Assembly: GCA_031550725.1 (NCBI GenBank)
Contig: JAVBOH010000013.1
Location: 1-64,000, forward strand
Direction of reading: 5' to 3'
Length of the DNA stretch: 64,000 bases
DNA from: UBA946 sp031550725
Lineage (GTDB): Bacteria; Bacillota; Clostridia; Oscillospirales; Ruminococcaceae
Below the pieces are notes generated by a model that did not search any database, was not told the origin of the DNA, and saw nothing but the letters and a program-made list of their open reading frames with translations. A program made the position numbers and the translations under genes. Positions 24,098 to 31,815 of the stretch are shown here, one piece after another; the stretch's first letter is position 1; every line of letters starts with the position of its first letter.

Positions 24098-24889
24098 ATG
24101 AAAACAAAAATTATCGCAGTATGCTCCGAAAAAGGTGGAGTCGGCAAAACTACAACAACAGTTAATATTGCCAGAGGTCTTACCAAACTTGGTAAAAAGG
24201 TTCTTGTCATTGACCTTGACCAACAAGGCAATGCAAGTCAAGCATTTGGTTATATCAAAGATGGCAAATACACTTCATCAGAATTGCTATATAATACTAT
24301 TGCAAATTTTGATTTTGAAGTTACTAAAGACAGTTTCATTCAAAATGATGATAATGTAAGTTATATTCCTGCTTCACAACTTTTAACTGGAATAACCTCT
24401 TTCATGGCAAGTGACAGTGATAGTAATTATGTTATAAAACGTGCATTGGCAAACCATGATATATTCAATACTTATGATTACATATTGCTAGATTGTCGCA
24501 CAGTGCTTGATTTACTGGTTTCAAATGCTTTAAATGCAAGTGATTACGCAATAATCCCAGTCGAGAGTGGTGTTTATTCATTCGAGGGATTGGGGAATAT
24601 GCTTGATAAGGTTTCATCAATTAATAATAGCACCAACAAGAATTTAAAAGTCTTAGGCATTCTTCTAAATAAGCAACAGAGAACAACTGTTAGCATATCT
24701 ATTGCTGATAGCGTTCGTGAAGAATATGACGATATAACTTTTAAGACAAGCATTCCGTTCTGTCCTGCACAAGCTGAAAATGCAATTGTAAATCAGACCA
24801 ATTGTGTTGATGATAAGAATAGCAGCATTGGTAAAGCATTTCTGCAAGTCGCAGAGGAGATTATAAACAAGGTTAGAGAAAATTTATAG
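24098..24889 (+). CDS. parA: ParA-family partition ATPase
   Basis: A 263-residue protein. The deviant Walker A is SEKGGVGKTTTTVNIARGL (about residues 9-27) and the switch region is VLVIDLDQQGNASQAF. In the Walker B position the usual D-T-P-P is replaced by YILLDCRTVLDLLVSNAL, a variation worth noting. It forms ATP-dependent dimers on DNA and works with a ParB-like protein to hold the element through cell division. It starts 17 bases after the DnaC-like gene. The probable partner is the ParB part of the protein at 26538. Confidence 0.9.
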   Translation: MKTKIIAVCSEKGGVGKTTTTVNIARGLTKLGKKVLVIDLDQQGNASQAFGYIKDGKYTSSELLYNTIANFDFEVTKDSFIQNDDNVSYIPASQLLTGITSFMASDSDSNYVIKRALANHDIFNTYDYILLDCRTVLDLLVSNALNASDYAIIPVESGVYSFEGLGNMLDKVSSINNSTNKNLKVLGILLNKQQRTTVSISIADSVREEYDDITFKTSIPFCPAQAENAIVNQTNCVDDKNSSIGKAFLQVAEEIINKVRENL

Positions 24890-24895
24890 TCAAAA

Positions 24896-24908
24896 TGTCA
24901 TTATGACA
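24896..24908. repeat. GTGTCA-type palindrome, copy 1
   Basis: TGTCATTATGACA (followed by CT) lies between parA and the next gene, 20 bases before ATG 24929. First of about eight copies of GTGTCA-N3-TGACAC. Confidence 0.7.
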
Positions 24909-24928
24909 CTAAGAAAGGACAATTAATT

Positions 24929-25159
24929 ATGGCTAGGGAAACTGTAAACATAAGTATTAGTGGCAAAACAAATGAATATGCCAAACAAATATTATTAAAA
25001 GCTATGAATATGGCAGATATACACAATATTCCATTGGAAATAGCATTGAAAGTACATGAAATAGGTGCTATATCTTTGAATAATGAGTTACTTGGTTTTA
25101 TCAATAATAACTTAACTGAGAACCACAATGCTTTGATGTGGATTGCCAATAGACCTTAA
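24929..25159 (+). CDS. Small protein of the partition operon, unknown
   Basis: A 76-residue protein: MARETVNISISGKTNEYAKQ then MADIHNIPLEIALKVHEIGA and SLNNELLGFINNNLTENHN. The start might be a short beta strand followed by helices, as in ribbon-helix-helix proteins, but the match is weak. AAAGGAC precedes it. It lies between parA and the YozE-like gene and directly after a GTGTCA palindrome. Confidence 0.55.
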   Translation: MARETVNISISGKTNEYAKQILLKAMNMADIHNIPLEIALKVHEIGAISLNNELLGFINNNLTENHNALMWIANRP

Positions 25160-25175
25160 CCGAAAGGAAATTAAT

Positions 25176-25424
25176 ATGACATTCTATACATACATGATAA
25201 AAAAACACTTAGATGAAAATAGTGCTGAGGGTGACTTAGCAAAAGACATTAAGCTTGATAAAACTTTTCCGAGGAATAATTCGGGAAAGTATGATTACTG
25301 GCATGATAAGATTGAGAATTATCTTTCATCTCACAATGCTTGTAGCCAATGTATTGATGTGTTCGACAGGTGTTGGGTTTGCTATGTCGAAGCTGAACAG
25401 AAACGCTTGAACAAATATAAATAA
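25176..25424 (+). CDS. YozE-like SAM-fold protein
   Basis: An 82-residue protein. MTFYTYMIKKHLDENSAEGD, DKTFPRNNSGKYDYWHDKIE and the final FDRCWVCYVEAEQ match the YozE (DUF1250) pattern 'SFYxYL...D.xFP....Y..I..YLE......F...W..Y'. In Bacillus this is a small SAM-like helical domain of unknown function. Three Cys near the C-terminus (CSQC, CWVC) are extra. AAAGGAAA lies 8 bases before ATG 25176. Confidence 0.72.
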   Translation: MTFYTYMIKKHLDENSAEGDLAKDIKLDKTFPRNNSGKYDYWHDKIENYLSSHNACSQCIDVFDRCWVCYVEAEQKRLNKYK

Positions 25425-25438
25425 GGAGTATGATTTTA

Positions 25439-25885
25439 ATGACTGGCAAATTTAATAACTTTAATAATAGCAACCAAATCATAGGCAATAACAACACTAT
25501 CTCTTGTGGTGGAAGAAATGAAAGCATATATTTGAATTTGCAGCATATGAAAATGTTTTATACATTATTGGATAGATGTCACTATATCAACGATGAAGTT
25601 CAAGCTGTTATGTATCTTCTAGCACTTGCCACTGAGGGGAATATGAAACAAGTGGAGCAAATGTTTGATTTTGATGAAATGCATATTCGTCCTGAGAACT
25701 TTGAACAGGCATGGCAAACTGGTGGGACTTCAAGAGCAATCAGACTAGCATTTATCTTATGGAATGGCTTCCCGACAGAAGAACATCAAGAATTTAATGG
25801 AATTGATTGTATCTTTGGTTATTCATCATGGGACAGATATTTTCTTCAAGCAATTAGAATGAGATATTCGGCTACTTGCAATTAG
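25439..25885 (+). CDS. DUF6075-like protein
   Basis: A 148-residue protein. The N-terminal 25 residues are Asn-rich (FNNFNNSNQIIGNNNTIS). Then a helical domain starts HMKMFYTLLDRCHYINDEVQ and continues AVMYLLALATEGNMKQVEQM. The late part (SRAIRLAFILWNGFPTEEHQ, SSWDRYFLQAIRMRY) resembles the DUF6075 group seen on clostridial elements. AAGGAG stands 11 bases before ATG 25439; ATG 25430 overlaps it. Its function is not known. Confidence 0.6.
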   Translation: MTGKFNNFNNSNQIIGNNNTISCGGRNESIYLNLQHMKMFYTLLDRCHYINDEVQAVMYLLALATEGNMKQVEQMFDFDEMHIRPENFEQAWQTGGTSRAIRLAFILWNGFPTEEHQEFNGIDCIFGYSSWDRYFLQAIRMRYSATCN

Positions 25886-25891
25886 AAATTT

Positions 25892-25906
25892 GTGTCATTT
25901 TGACAC
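25892..25906. repeat. GTGTCA-type palindrome, copy 2
   Basis: GTGTCATTTTGACAC lies just after the DUF6075-like stop and 25 bases before the next start. Confidence 0.72.
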
Positions 25907-25930
25907 TTTTGAAAAACATGGAGGTTAAAA

Positions 25931-26476
25931 ATGAAATTAAATATCATCACCTTAAATATGATTAATAGGAAGTTCCAAGTTAGAGATTATAACATCATCA
26001 CAAAAGAATTAAATCTTGAAAATGTTGAGAATGAAGTTAATCACTTATCTGAATGGGAATTTAAGCGATTTCATCAAAATGCAAGATTAATACTTGATTA
26101 TCTCAAAACCGATGGCGAATTAAGTTATTACGCAATTGAAAGTAGCGATGGCAAGATTACATACAGTGTTATAACCAATTCTGTCAATGATGATAAGCTA
26201 GAAGCAACAGGCAAATATCAAGGAACATTTGTTATTGATGATAACATTCCTGACAAAGAAATAGAAGCCATGCTAAGAGGTTTTGCAATAGCTGAACTAA
26301 AAAAATGCTGTGAAGAAAATGATAAAGCTTTTCAAAAACTGTTACAAACAAATGCAAAAAAGTACAGGATAAATGATGCAGTTCTTAAAACTTGTATTGG
26401 TGCAACAATCGTTCTTATGGTTACTGCTTTGGGATTGTGTTTTGCAGAAGTCCATAACATAATTATTAGATTTTGA
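25931..26476 (+). CDS. C-terminally anchored membrane protein, unknown
   Basis: A 181-residue protein. It has a soluble N-terminal part with a helix KELNLENVENEVNHLSEWEF, and one C-terminal membrane span near residues 155-173 (VLKTCIGATIVLMVTALGL). No signal peptide. The bulk should therefore face the cytoplasm. GGAGG precedes the start. No family is recognised. Confidence 0.6.
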   Translation: MKLNIITLNMINRKFQVRDYNIITKELNLENVENEVNHLSEWEFKRFHQNARLILDYLKTDGELSYYAIESSDGKITYSVITNSVNDDKLEATGKYQGTFVIDDNIPDKEIEAMLRGFAIAELKKCCEENDKAFQKLLQTNAKKYRINDAVLKTCIGATIVLMVTALGLCFAEVHNIIIRF

Positions 26477-26490
26477 TAATAAAACAAAAA

Positions 26491-26505
26491 GTGTCACTCT
26501 GACAC
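26491..26505. repeat. GTGTCA-type palindrome, copy 3
   Basis: GTGTCACTCTGACAC stands within AAAAA...TTTTT, so this copy could also fold as a short terminator. It lies between the anchored protein and the radical SAM-ParB gene. Confidence 0.72.
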
Positions 26506-26537
26506 TTTTTGTACTAAAATGATAAGGAATAAGTTGT

Positions 26538-28391
26538 ATGAGAATCGGGATTCATGATAGTGAGCAAGAAACACTAAAACACAAAACATTCCCCAATTAT
26601 GCTTTAATGAAAATATCAGCATATCACAAAGCAAATGGTGATACGGTTGAATGGTGGAATGCTTTAGATAATGACTTATATGACCTTGTTTATTCAAGCA
26701 AAGTATTTGATTTCACACCAGTTAATCCGTATCTGCCTGAAAACACAATAAAGGGTGGGTCGGGATATGATGTTAAAGCTGTTCTGCCAAGTGAGATTGA
26801 AGAAATGTTTCCTGATTACAGCATATATCCTGACTGTGATTATGCCATAGGTTATATCACACGAGGTTGCCCTAATCGTTGCAGGTGGTGCATTGTTCCT
26901 CAAAAAGAGGGTGACATAAAACCATATCGAACATGGCAGGAGCTAGTGCGACAGGACAGTAAGAAGCTTGTTCTGATGGATAATAACATCTTAGCTTGTG
27001 AGTATGGTATAGAACAGCTAGAAAGCCTTGCAGATAGCGATTATAGGATAGACCTTAATCAAGGAATGGACGCACGTTTGGTAACTGATAGAGTGGCTCA
27101 AATACTTGCTAAAGTCAAATGGATAAGACATATTCGTTTCAGTTGCGACAGCATTTCACAGATTGAGCCGATTTTGAACACAGCGAATTTACTATACAAA
27201 TATGGTATAAAACCATACAGATTATATATTTATCTACTTGTAACTAAGGATATTGATAACGCTGCTTATCGTGTCGACTGGCTAAAGCAATTGAAAGGTG
27301 TAACTATTTATGCTCAAGCAGAACGGAATGAAAGTTTAGGAATAATTCCGAATAAATCACAATTAGCATTCACACAGCAGTATATCTATAGTGGGAAATA
27401 TCGTAATGAAACGTGGTTTGAATATGCCAAAAGGCATAATATTGAGTATGAAAGAAGTGGAAATATGGGTAAGATAAATTTCAATGAAAAAAAACGTGAA
27501 AAGCAAGAACTTGAATCGGCAGTGCAGGATAATGAACCACAGGAACTAAAAGAAGCATATAATGGAATTTGGGGTTCAAACAAAGAGAATATTGAATATA
27601 TTGAACTCAACAATATTGTTGAGTTTGAGGAGAATGGCAACAAACAGCCGTTTTCAATTTCATCAGAAAAGGTAGAGCAAATTAAGTTAAGTGCTGCCGA
27701 TATCGGAATAATAACTCCCCTTTTAGTTCGCAAACATAACGGAAAGTATCAGATTATTGCAGGACATCATCGTTTCATTGCTGCTAAAGAATTGAAACTA
27801 CTTACCATTCCTTGCGTTGTGCGAAACATTTCAGATGAAGATGTTTATAAATACGTTGCCGAAAGCAATATCCAACGAATGAAGATGTTGCCATCAGAAT
27901 ATTGTGCTATCTTCAATTTATACTTGAAAAAGCATAAAGAAATTGAGCTTTCTGTTATGGAAGTTGCTGAGAAGTTTGGGGTTTCAAAAAAGACCATGTA
28001 TCGCTACATAAATATCTCCAAGTTAATTCCGAAGTTACAAGAGCTTGTTGACACCGAGATGATTAACATTGATGTAACGGACATTATTAGTAAATTTTCC
28101 ACAGAGAATCAAGAAGTGGTTGCAAAATTTATTGAAAGTGGTTATGGTAAGGTTAATGTTTCACTTGCTAAAAAAATGGCAGAGATTGTTGAGGAAGCAG
28201 AGGGCGATGAAGTTTCTGTTGGTGAATTTATCGCATTAACGGTGAAACCGAAGAAAGCATATAAGAACAAGCTTTATAACAGCTTTGCTGAAAAGTATAG
28301 TGTTGAATATTCAGAAAAGGAATTGGACGAGCTTGTGCTACAGTTCCTTGAGGAGCATTTCGACAGTAAAGTAGGTGGTCAGACAAAATGA
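26538..28391 (+). CDS. Radical SAM domain fused to ParB-like domain
   Basis: A 617-residue protein. The N-terminal half is a radical SAM-like enzyme: ITRGCPNRCRWCIVPQKEGD (about residues 107-126) has the C-x3-C-x2-C cluster motif. From about 354 a ParB/Srx-type domain starts (IELNNIVEFEENGNKQPF), with AGHHRFIAAKELKLLTIPC near 407 and the helix-turn-helix SVMEVAEKFGVSKKTMYRYI near 471-490. ParB domains bind centromere sites and CTP. The fusion joins that to SAM radical chemistry of unknown target. It lies 1.6 kb downstream of parA, so it is probably its partner or a modified relative. Confidence 0.85.
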   Translation: MRIGIHDSEQETLKHKTFPNYALMKISAYHKANGDTVEWWNALDNDLYDLVYSSKVFDFTPVNPYLPENTIKGGSGYDVKAVLPSEIEEMFPDYSIYPDCDYAIGYITRGCPNRCRWCIVPQKEGDIKPYRTWQELVRQDSKKLVLMDNNILACEYGIEQLESLADSDYRIDLNQGMDARLVTDRVAQILAKVKWIRHIRFSCDSISQIEPILNTANLLYKYGIKPYRLYIYLLVTKDIDNAAYRVDWLKQLKGVTIYAQAERNESLGIIPNKSQLAFTQQYIYSGKYRNETWFEYAKRHNIEYERSGNMGKINFNEKKREKQELESAVQDNEPQELKEAYNGIWGSNKENIEYIELNNIVEFEENGNKQPFSISSEKVEQIKLSAADIGIITPLLVRKHNGKYQIIAGHHRFIAAKELKLLTIPCVVRNISDEDVYKYVAESNIQRMKMLPSEYCAIFNLYLKKHKEIELSVMEVAEKFGVSKKTMYRYINISKLIPKLQELVDTEMINIDVTDIISKFSTENQEVVAKFIESGYGKVNVSLAKKMAEIVEEAEGDEVSVGEFIALTVKPKKAYKNKLYNSFAEKYSVEYSEKELDELVLQFLEEHFDSKVGGQTK

Positions 28392-28612
28392 TGTACTCTT
28401 ATTTCTTCATGTTGATGTGTGGAGTTTTTACGGCTATCATGAACGAGGTTGAGAAAATGGAAGAAGCTAAAAAGGAAGATAGCAACCGTTCTCCAACACA
28501 GCGAAATCGTTCGGCACTCTATTGCAGGATTGCCCATTTTTCAAAAAATGTTCTTCCAGTATTATGCGTGGTCTATATTGTGCTAATAATTGTAAGGTCG
28601 TTGTTAAAATAA
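28388..28612 (+). CDS. Small membrane protein, copy A of a duplicated gene
   Basis: A 74-residue protein with two hydrophobic parts (YFFMLMCGVFTAIM and VLPVLCVVYIVLIIVRSLL) around a charged loop EVEKMEEAKKEDSNRSP. It is almost identical to the gene at 29093-29317; only five residues differ. It overlaps the end of the ParB-fusion gene by four bases. Its function is unknown. Confidence 0.7.
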   Translation: MMYSYFFMLMCGVFTAIMNEVEKMEEAKKEDSNRSPTQRNRSALYCRIAHFSKNVLPVLCVVYIVLIIVRSLLK

Positions 28613-28624
28613 GGAGTGGTAATT

Positions 28625-28900
28625 ATGAGTGAAAAAACTATTATACTAAGATGTCAAAAATGTAATAGTAGTAAAATATATTCCGTTGAATTTCGTACGG
28701 ATTACGCAAGACCACGAAAATTCTGTCGTGTAAATGATGATGAATTTTATCGTGAAGATGATTTTGAAAATAATGATTTTAAAAATTATGAAGATGAAAT
28801 TGAACATGATAAACCATACTATATGTCAGGGCATTATTGTTTAACTTGTGATTTGTTTTGCAATACATATGAGGACAATAAAGTAGGTGGTCAGACATGA
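28625..28900 (+). CDS. Zinc-ribbon-like acidic protein
   Basis: A 91-residue protein. LRCQKCNSSKIY near the start and HYCLTCDLFC near the end supply two Cys pairs for one zinc ribbon around an acidic centre (DDEFYREDDFENNDFKNYED). The C-terminal KVGGQT repeats the last residues of the ParB-fusion protein, showing that the 3' end of this gene belongs to the duplicated segment. AAGGAG precedes ATG 28625. Confidence 0.65.
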   Translation: MSEKTIILRCQKCNSSKIYSVEFRTDYARPRKFCRVNDDEFYREDDFENNDFKNYEDEIEHDKPYYMSGHYCLTCDLFCNTYEDNKVGGQT

Positions 28901-29072
28901 CGTATTCGTATTTCTTCATGCTGATGCACTTGTTAAAAAAATGACTCAAATGGCTCAGATTGTTGATGAAACCGAGTGCGATGAAGTTTTTGTGGGAGAA
29001 GTTAAATGCTGAACGTTCTGAAGAGGAATTGGACGAGATTGTACTACAGCTGCTTGATGAGTATTTAATATA
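28897..29072 (+). pseudogene. Collapsed duplicate: start of membrane gene joined to ParB tail
   Basis: ATG 28897 gives MTYSYFFMLMHLLKK and then stops. The first ten residues are those of the membrane gene at 28388. From about 28930 the DNA matches the 3' part of the ParB-fusion gene in shifting frames: LVKKMTQMAQIVDETECDEV, then after a shift ERSEEELDEIVLQLLDEYLI. This is debris of a larger tandem duplication. Confidence 0.75.
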
Positions 29073-29092
29073 ATTAAGGAGATGGTCAGAAG

Positions 29093-29317
29093 ATGATGTA
29101 TTCGTATTTCTTCATGTTGATGTGTGGAGTTTTTACGGCTATCATGAACGAGGTTGAGAAAATGGAAGAAGCTAAAAAGGAAGATAGCAACCGTTCTCCA
29201 ACAGAGCGAAATCGTTCGGCACTCTATTGCAGGATTGCACATTTCTCAAAAAATGTTCTTCCAGTGTTATGCGTGGCATATATTGTGCTGATAATTGTTA
29301 GGTCATTTCTGTATTAA
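29093..29317 (+). CDS. Small membrane protein, copy B
   Basis: A 74-residue protein with the same start (MYSYFFMLMCGVFTAIMNEV) and end (CVAYIVLIIVRSFLY) as copy A at 28388. It has a stronger site of its own, AAGGAGATGGTCAG. Both copies look intact, so they may be kept for dosage or as a recent duplication. Confidence 0.7.
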   Translation: MMYSYFFMLMCGVFTAIMNEVEKMEEAKKEDSNRSPTERNRSALYCRIAHFSKNVLPVLCVAYIVLIIVRSFLY

Positions 29318-29353
29318 TTCAGTAATGAAGCATAGAAGATGGAGTGAAATATT

Positions 29354-29845
29354 ATGCGTAAACATAGAGTTAGTTTGTTCAAAGATTTAGGGGAAGATGG
29401 ACTTTCGCTTAAAAAAGCGTTGGTAAGCGATATAAAACTTTATATTATTCTCACATTACTTCTCGCATTGATGATATGTATCCCATCACTAATTGGAAAA
29501 ATGGCTGTTTCATCTTTGACATGGGAAAGGTCTGTAGTGATTGAAGAATGGAGTGGTGACACATGGGTATATAGTCGTACGATACATACATTTGGTGATA
29601 CTTCAACTCCTGAATGGGGTGAATATGAATTAGTCGATAATGAACGTGTATTATCCCAAAGCGAGGAATATGTAGTCACACTCAATAGTATTAACTGTAA
29701 TAGAACTACAACACAATACAAATATAGGTTGCCTTATGAAGTGTGGGAAACATTATCAATAGATGAAGTGATGAGTGTTTGTAAAGTCTTTTACAACGAG
29801 TGGACAAGAAAATTTATTCAGATAAGCGTGGACAGGTGGAATTGA
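29354..29845 (+). CDS. Membrane-anchored protein, unknown
   Basis: A 163-residue protein. After a charged N-terminus (RKHRVSLFKDLGEDGLSLKK) there is one membrane span (LYIILTLLLALMICIPSLIG, about residues 30-49). The remainder, rich in Trp and Thr, would lie outside (SGDTWVYSRTIHTFGDTSTP). GGAG lies 9 bases upstream. No family is recognised. Confidence 0.6.
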   Translation: MRKHRVSLFKDLGEDGLSLKKALVSDIKLYIILTLLLALMICIPSLIGKMAVSSLTWERSVVIEEWSGDTWVYSRTIHTFGDTSTPEWGEYELVDNERVLSQSEEYVVTLNSINCNRTTTQYKYRLPYEVWETLSIDEVMSVCKVFYNEWTRKFIQISVDRWN

Positions 29846-29846
29846 T

Positions 29847-29960
29847 ATGTTGTTTAGAGATGAGAGGGATAATCAGGTATTTATCTATGAAGCTATTGAA
29901 TCGGAATATATGGGTGTAATAGTTGAATTAATGCAACGAGTGGTGAAAATATATGACTGA
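29847..29960 (+). CDS. Small acidic protein
   Basis: A 37-residue ORF, MLFRDERDNQVFIYEAIESE then YMGVIVELMQRVVKIYD. It begins one base after the preceding stop and overlaps the next start by 8 bases, as in tightly packed operons. It is probably real, but has no known relative. Confidence 0.45.
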   Translation: MLFRDERDNQVFIYEAIESEYMGVIVELMQRVVKIYD

Positions 29961-30474
29961 TATAACTAAAAAATATGCTTTTAAGTTTGAGAACAGTTGG
30001 ATTGATAATGAACTTTCAATTCGCAGAGATGAGGATATTTGTATTAAAATTATTTGTTATCTCATAGCAGAATCTCAGATTTTAATAGTTGCATATCAAA
30101 AAGGTTCAATTTTGGGAGTAAATCATGAAATCAAAGAAAATCTAAAATTATTAAAACGAATCACATATGAAATGTTTAATTATAAATTTGATACACAACC
30201 AACGGTTCAATGTACAGATATAATTGGGTTTAACAAGTTATGTGACAAAATGCTAGATTATTTAACATCTAACCGTTCACATGAGTTGAAATTTCAATTA
30301 GTGGACGATTTTATAAAGCGTATAGAAAAATTTGTGACGAATTTTAGCTCAAAATACTATATGCTTCCGAAAGAATATAAACAATGTTCTGACACAAATT
30401 TTAAACATACTGTGGATATAGCATATGATTTAGTTAAGGATTTAGTATCTAAAGTAAAACTGGAGGAAGATTGA
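29953..30474 (+). CDS. Hypothetical protein
   Basis: A 173-residue soluble protein, largely helical, with LIAESQILIVAYQKGSILGV and VDDFIKRIEKFVTNFSSKYY. No membrane segment or motif I can name. It overlaps the small gene before it and is followed by an XRE regulator within 20 bases. Confidence 0.55.
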   Translation: MTDITKKYAFKFENSWIDNELSIRRDEDICIKIICYLIAESQILIVAYQKGSILGVNHEIKENLKLLKRITYEMFNYKFDTQPTVQCTDIIGFNKLCDKMLDYLTSNRSHELKFQLVDDFIKRIEKFVTNFSSKYYMLPKEYKQCSDTNFKHTVDIAYDLVKDLVSKVKLEED

Positions 30475-30491
30475 TAACAAAGGAGATAAAA

Positions 30492-30878
30492 ATGACGTTA
30501 TGTAATAAGCTGAAAAGTCAACGAAAAATGTTGGGACTCACAATAACCGAAGTAGCTGAGAGAGTTGGTGTCGCTAAAAGCACCGTCCATAAATGGGAAA
30601 ATGGTAACATTAAGAATATGGGTTGTGACAAGATAAAATTATTATCTCAAATTTTAAATATACCAATTTTAGATTTTATTTTTACCGAAGATAACAATAA
30701 AGTAGTTAATGAACTTTCAGAATATGAAAATAAAATGATATGTGATTATAAGAAATTATCACTAAAATCACAAGAAACAGTTGATATGGTCTTTACTGTG
30801 TTGTTGTCATCAGATGATGAACTAATGAATAAGGCTCGAAATGTTCTTTATGACATTACTGAGGTTTTGAATGAATAG
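30492..30878 (+). CDS. XRE family transcriptional regulator
   Basis: A 128-residue protein. Residues 1-60 are the helix-turn-helix: LKSQRKMLGLTITEVAERVG then VAKSTVHKWENGNIK. The remainder, LSEYENKMICDYKKLSLKSQ, is like the C-terminal helix of phage repressors of the HTH_3 group. ATG 30492 follows AAAGGAGATAAAA. A terminator at 30925-30953 closes this operon. Confidence 0.82.
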   Translation: MTLCNKLKSQRKMLGLTITEVAERVGVAKSTVHKWENGNIKNMGCDKIKLLSQILNIPILDFIFTEDNNKVVNELSEYENKMICDYKKLSLKSQETVDMVFTVLLSSDDELMNKARNVLYDITEVLNE

Positions 30879-30924
30879 TAAAAAACATTCAAAACCAAAG
30901 ACTTAAGAATCAAGCAGATAAAAC

Positions 30925-30953
30925 AAAAAAGCACCTAAAAAGGGTGCTTTTTT
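30925..30953 (+). terminator. Terminator of the ParA-XRE operon
   Basis: AAAAAAGCACC pairs with GGGTGCTTTTTT around a 6-base loop. A strong Rho-independent terminator. Confidence 0.85.
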
Positions 30954-31022
30954 CAATATATTCAATTCGCTAAATAATGTTTCACTAGCCGACAAGATAA
31001 GTTTTGTTTATAGAAAAGAAAA

Positions 31023-31265
31023 TCAATAGTTGAATTGTTCTGCAATGACTTTCTCATCTGACGAACGGTCAGTAGCTGTTAATATTAAATCGTATCCTAA
31101 GACATTGGCGATTTCTTCTATGTCGGATATTTTTTGTTCACGGTCTGTTCGTCGCAATAATCGACTAAAAGAATTAGTGTTATGACCGACACTTTCAGCA
31201 ACAATAATTTGGGGTATATCCTTAATTTTCATTATATTTTGAAATGCTTTTCTAAATTCTTGCAT
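31023..31265 (-). CDS. Small XRE-type HTH regulator
   Basis: An 80-residue protein: QNIMKIKDIPQIIVAESVGH then NTNSFSRLLRR is the helix-turn-helix, and ISDIEEIANVLGYDLILTAT the rest. It resembles the regulator at 22629 in plan. Upstream, on the minus strand, TTGACA - 17 - TACAAT gives a promoter. The divergent promoter at 31404 carries the shared TAGGCTAAAAAGGTTGACA box. It may control that operon. Confidence 0.72.
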   Translation of the reverse strand: MQEFRKAFQNIMKIKDIPQIIVAESVGHNTNSFSRLLRRTDREQKISDIEEIANVLGYDLILTATDRSSDEKVIAEQFNY

Positions 31266-31403
31266 AGTTAAATCCCCCTTTTATTCAATTGTAACACTAA
31301 ATAATTTCAATGTCAACCGATTTTAAATGAGTATAATTATTTTGTGCATTATGCCTATAAAACACCATTATATTACATAATTTTGTATATTGATTTTACA
31401 ACT

Positions 31404-31448
31404 AGGTAGGCTAAAAAGGTTGACAAAATTGGAATTGTATGGTATAAT
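31404..31448 (+). promoter_or_regulatory. Promoter and operator box of the small-gene operon
   Basis: GGTAGGCTAAAAAGGTTGAC(A) with TTGACA at 31420-31425 - 17 - TATAAT at 31443-31448. The box is identical to that before the DnaC-like gene at 22983. Confidence 0.78.
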
Positions 31449-31527
31449 ATTAACATAAGGTAAAGAAAAGATGAATATAAAGATACAATTAAAATGATAA
31501 GAATAATGATTTGAAAGAGGTGTATAG

Positions 31528-31704
31528 ATGAAACCTATATATTGTCAATATTGTGGTGAGTTGCTTGAAAATGGTTGCGATTGCTCAAGAGAAATTGTAA
31601 TGGAGAAAGAAGAATGGTTGGACGAATATTATAATAGACCCGATGTTCAAGCAGGTTGGCACAATCAGGACTTGATAGAGAATGGACATTTTAATCAACG
31701 TTAA
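31528..31704 (+). CDS. Small zinc-finger-like protein
   Basis: A 58-residue protein: MKPIYCQYCGELLENGCDCS, with C-x2-C and C-x-C suited to one zinc ion, then a polar tail ending GWHNQDLIENGHFNQ. GAAAGAGGTG lies 8 bases upstream. It is the first gene after the shared promoter at 31404. Its stop stands 5 bases before a structured RNA element. Confidence 0.65.
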   Translation: MKPIYCQYCGELLENGCDCSREIVMEKEEWLDEYYNRPDVQAGWHNQDLIENGHFNQR

Positions 31705-31709
31705 TATGC

Positions 31710-31787
31710 AAGTCGTCAGAGCGACTTAAAACAGTCCGTTAAGCTCTGAGCGTTCCCACATTGCGTGGGAGGTCGGAATAATCCGAA
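31710..31787 (+). ncRNA. Structured RNA element, copy 1
   Basis: AAGTCG-TCAGAG-CGACTT forms a hairpin whose loop is complementary to the later GCTCTGA, allowing a pseudoknot. CCCAC/GTGGG (loop ATTGC) and TCGGA-ATAA-TCCGA follow as two more hairpins. The copy at 32406 is nearly identical outside the third hairpin, where a changed loop and longer stem keep the pairing. It lies between two genes of one operon, 28 bases before the next start. No known RNA family is recognised. Confidence 0.75.
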
Positions 31788-31815
31788 AAATATAAATATA
31801 AAGGTGGAGAACAAA

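Noticed and set aside
24004..24241. Minus-strand frames over the start of parA
   Set aside because: Pure shadows of the conserved Walker A region of parA.
31023..31265. Toxin-antitoxin pair with the small XRE gene at 22629 or 31023
   Set aside because: Neither gene has a small toxin-like partner next to it. The divergent genes are a DnaC-like ATPase and a zinc-finger-like protein.
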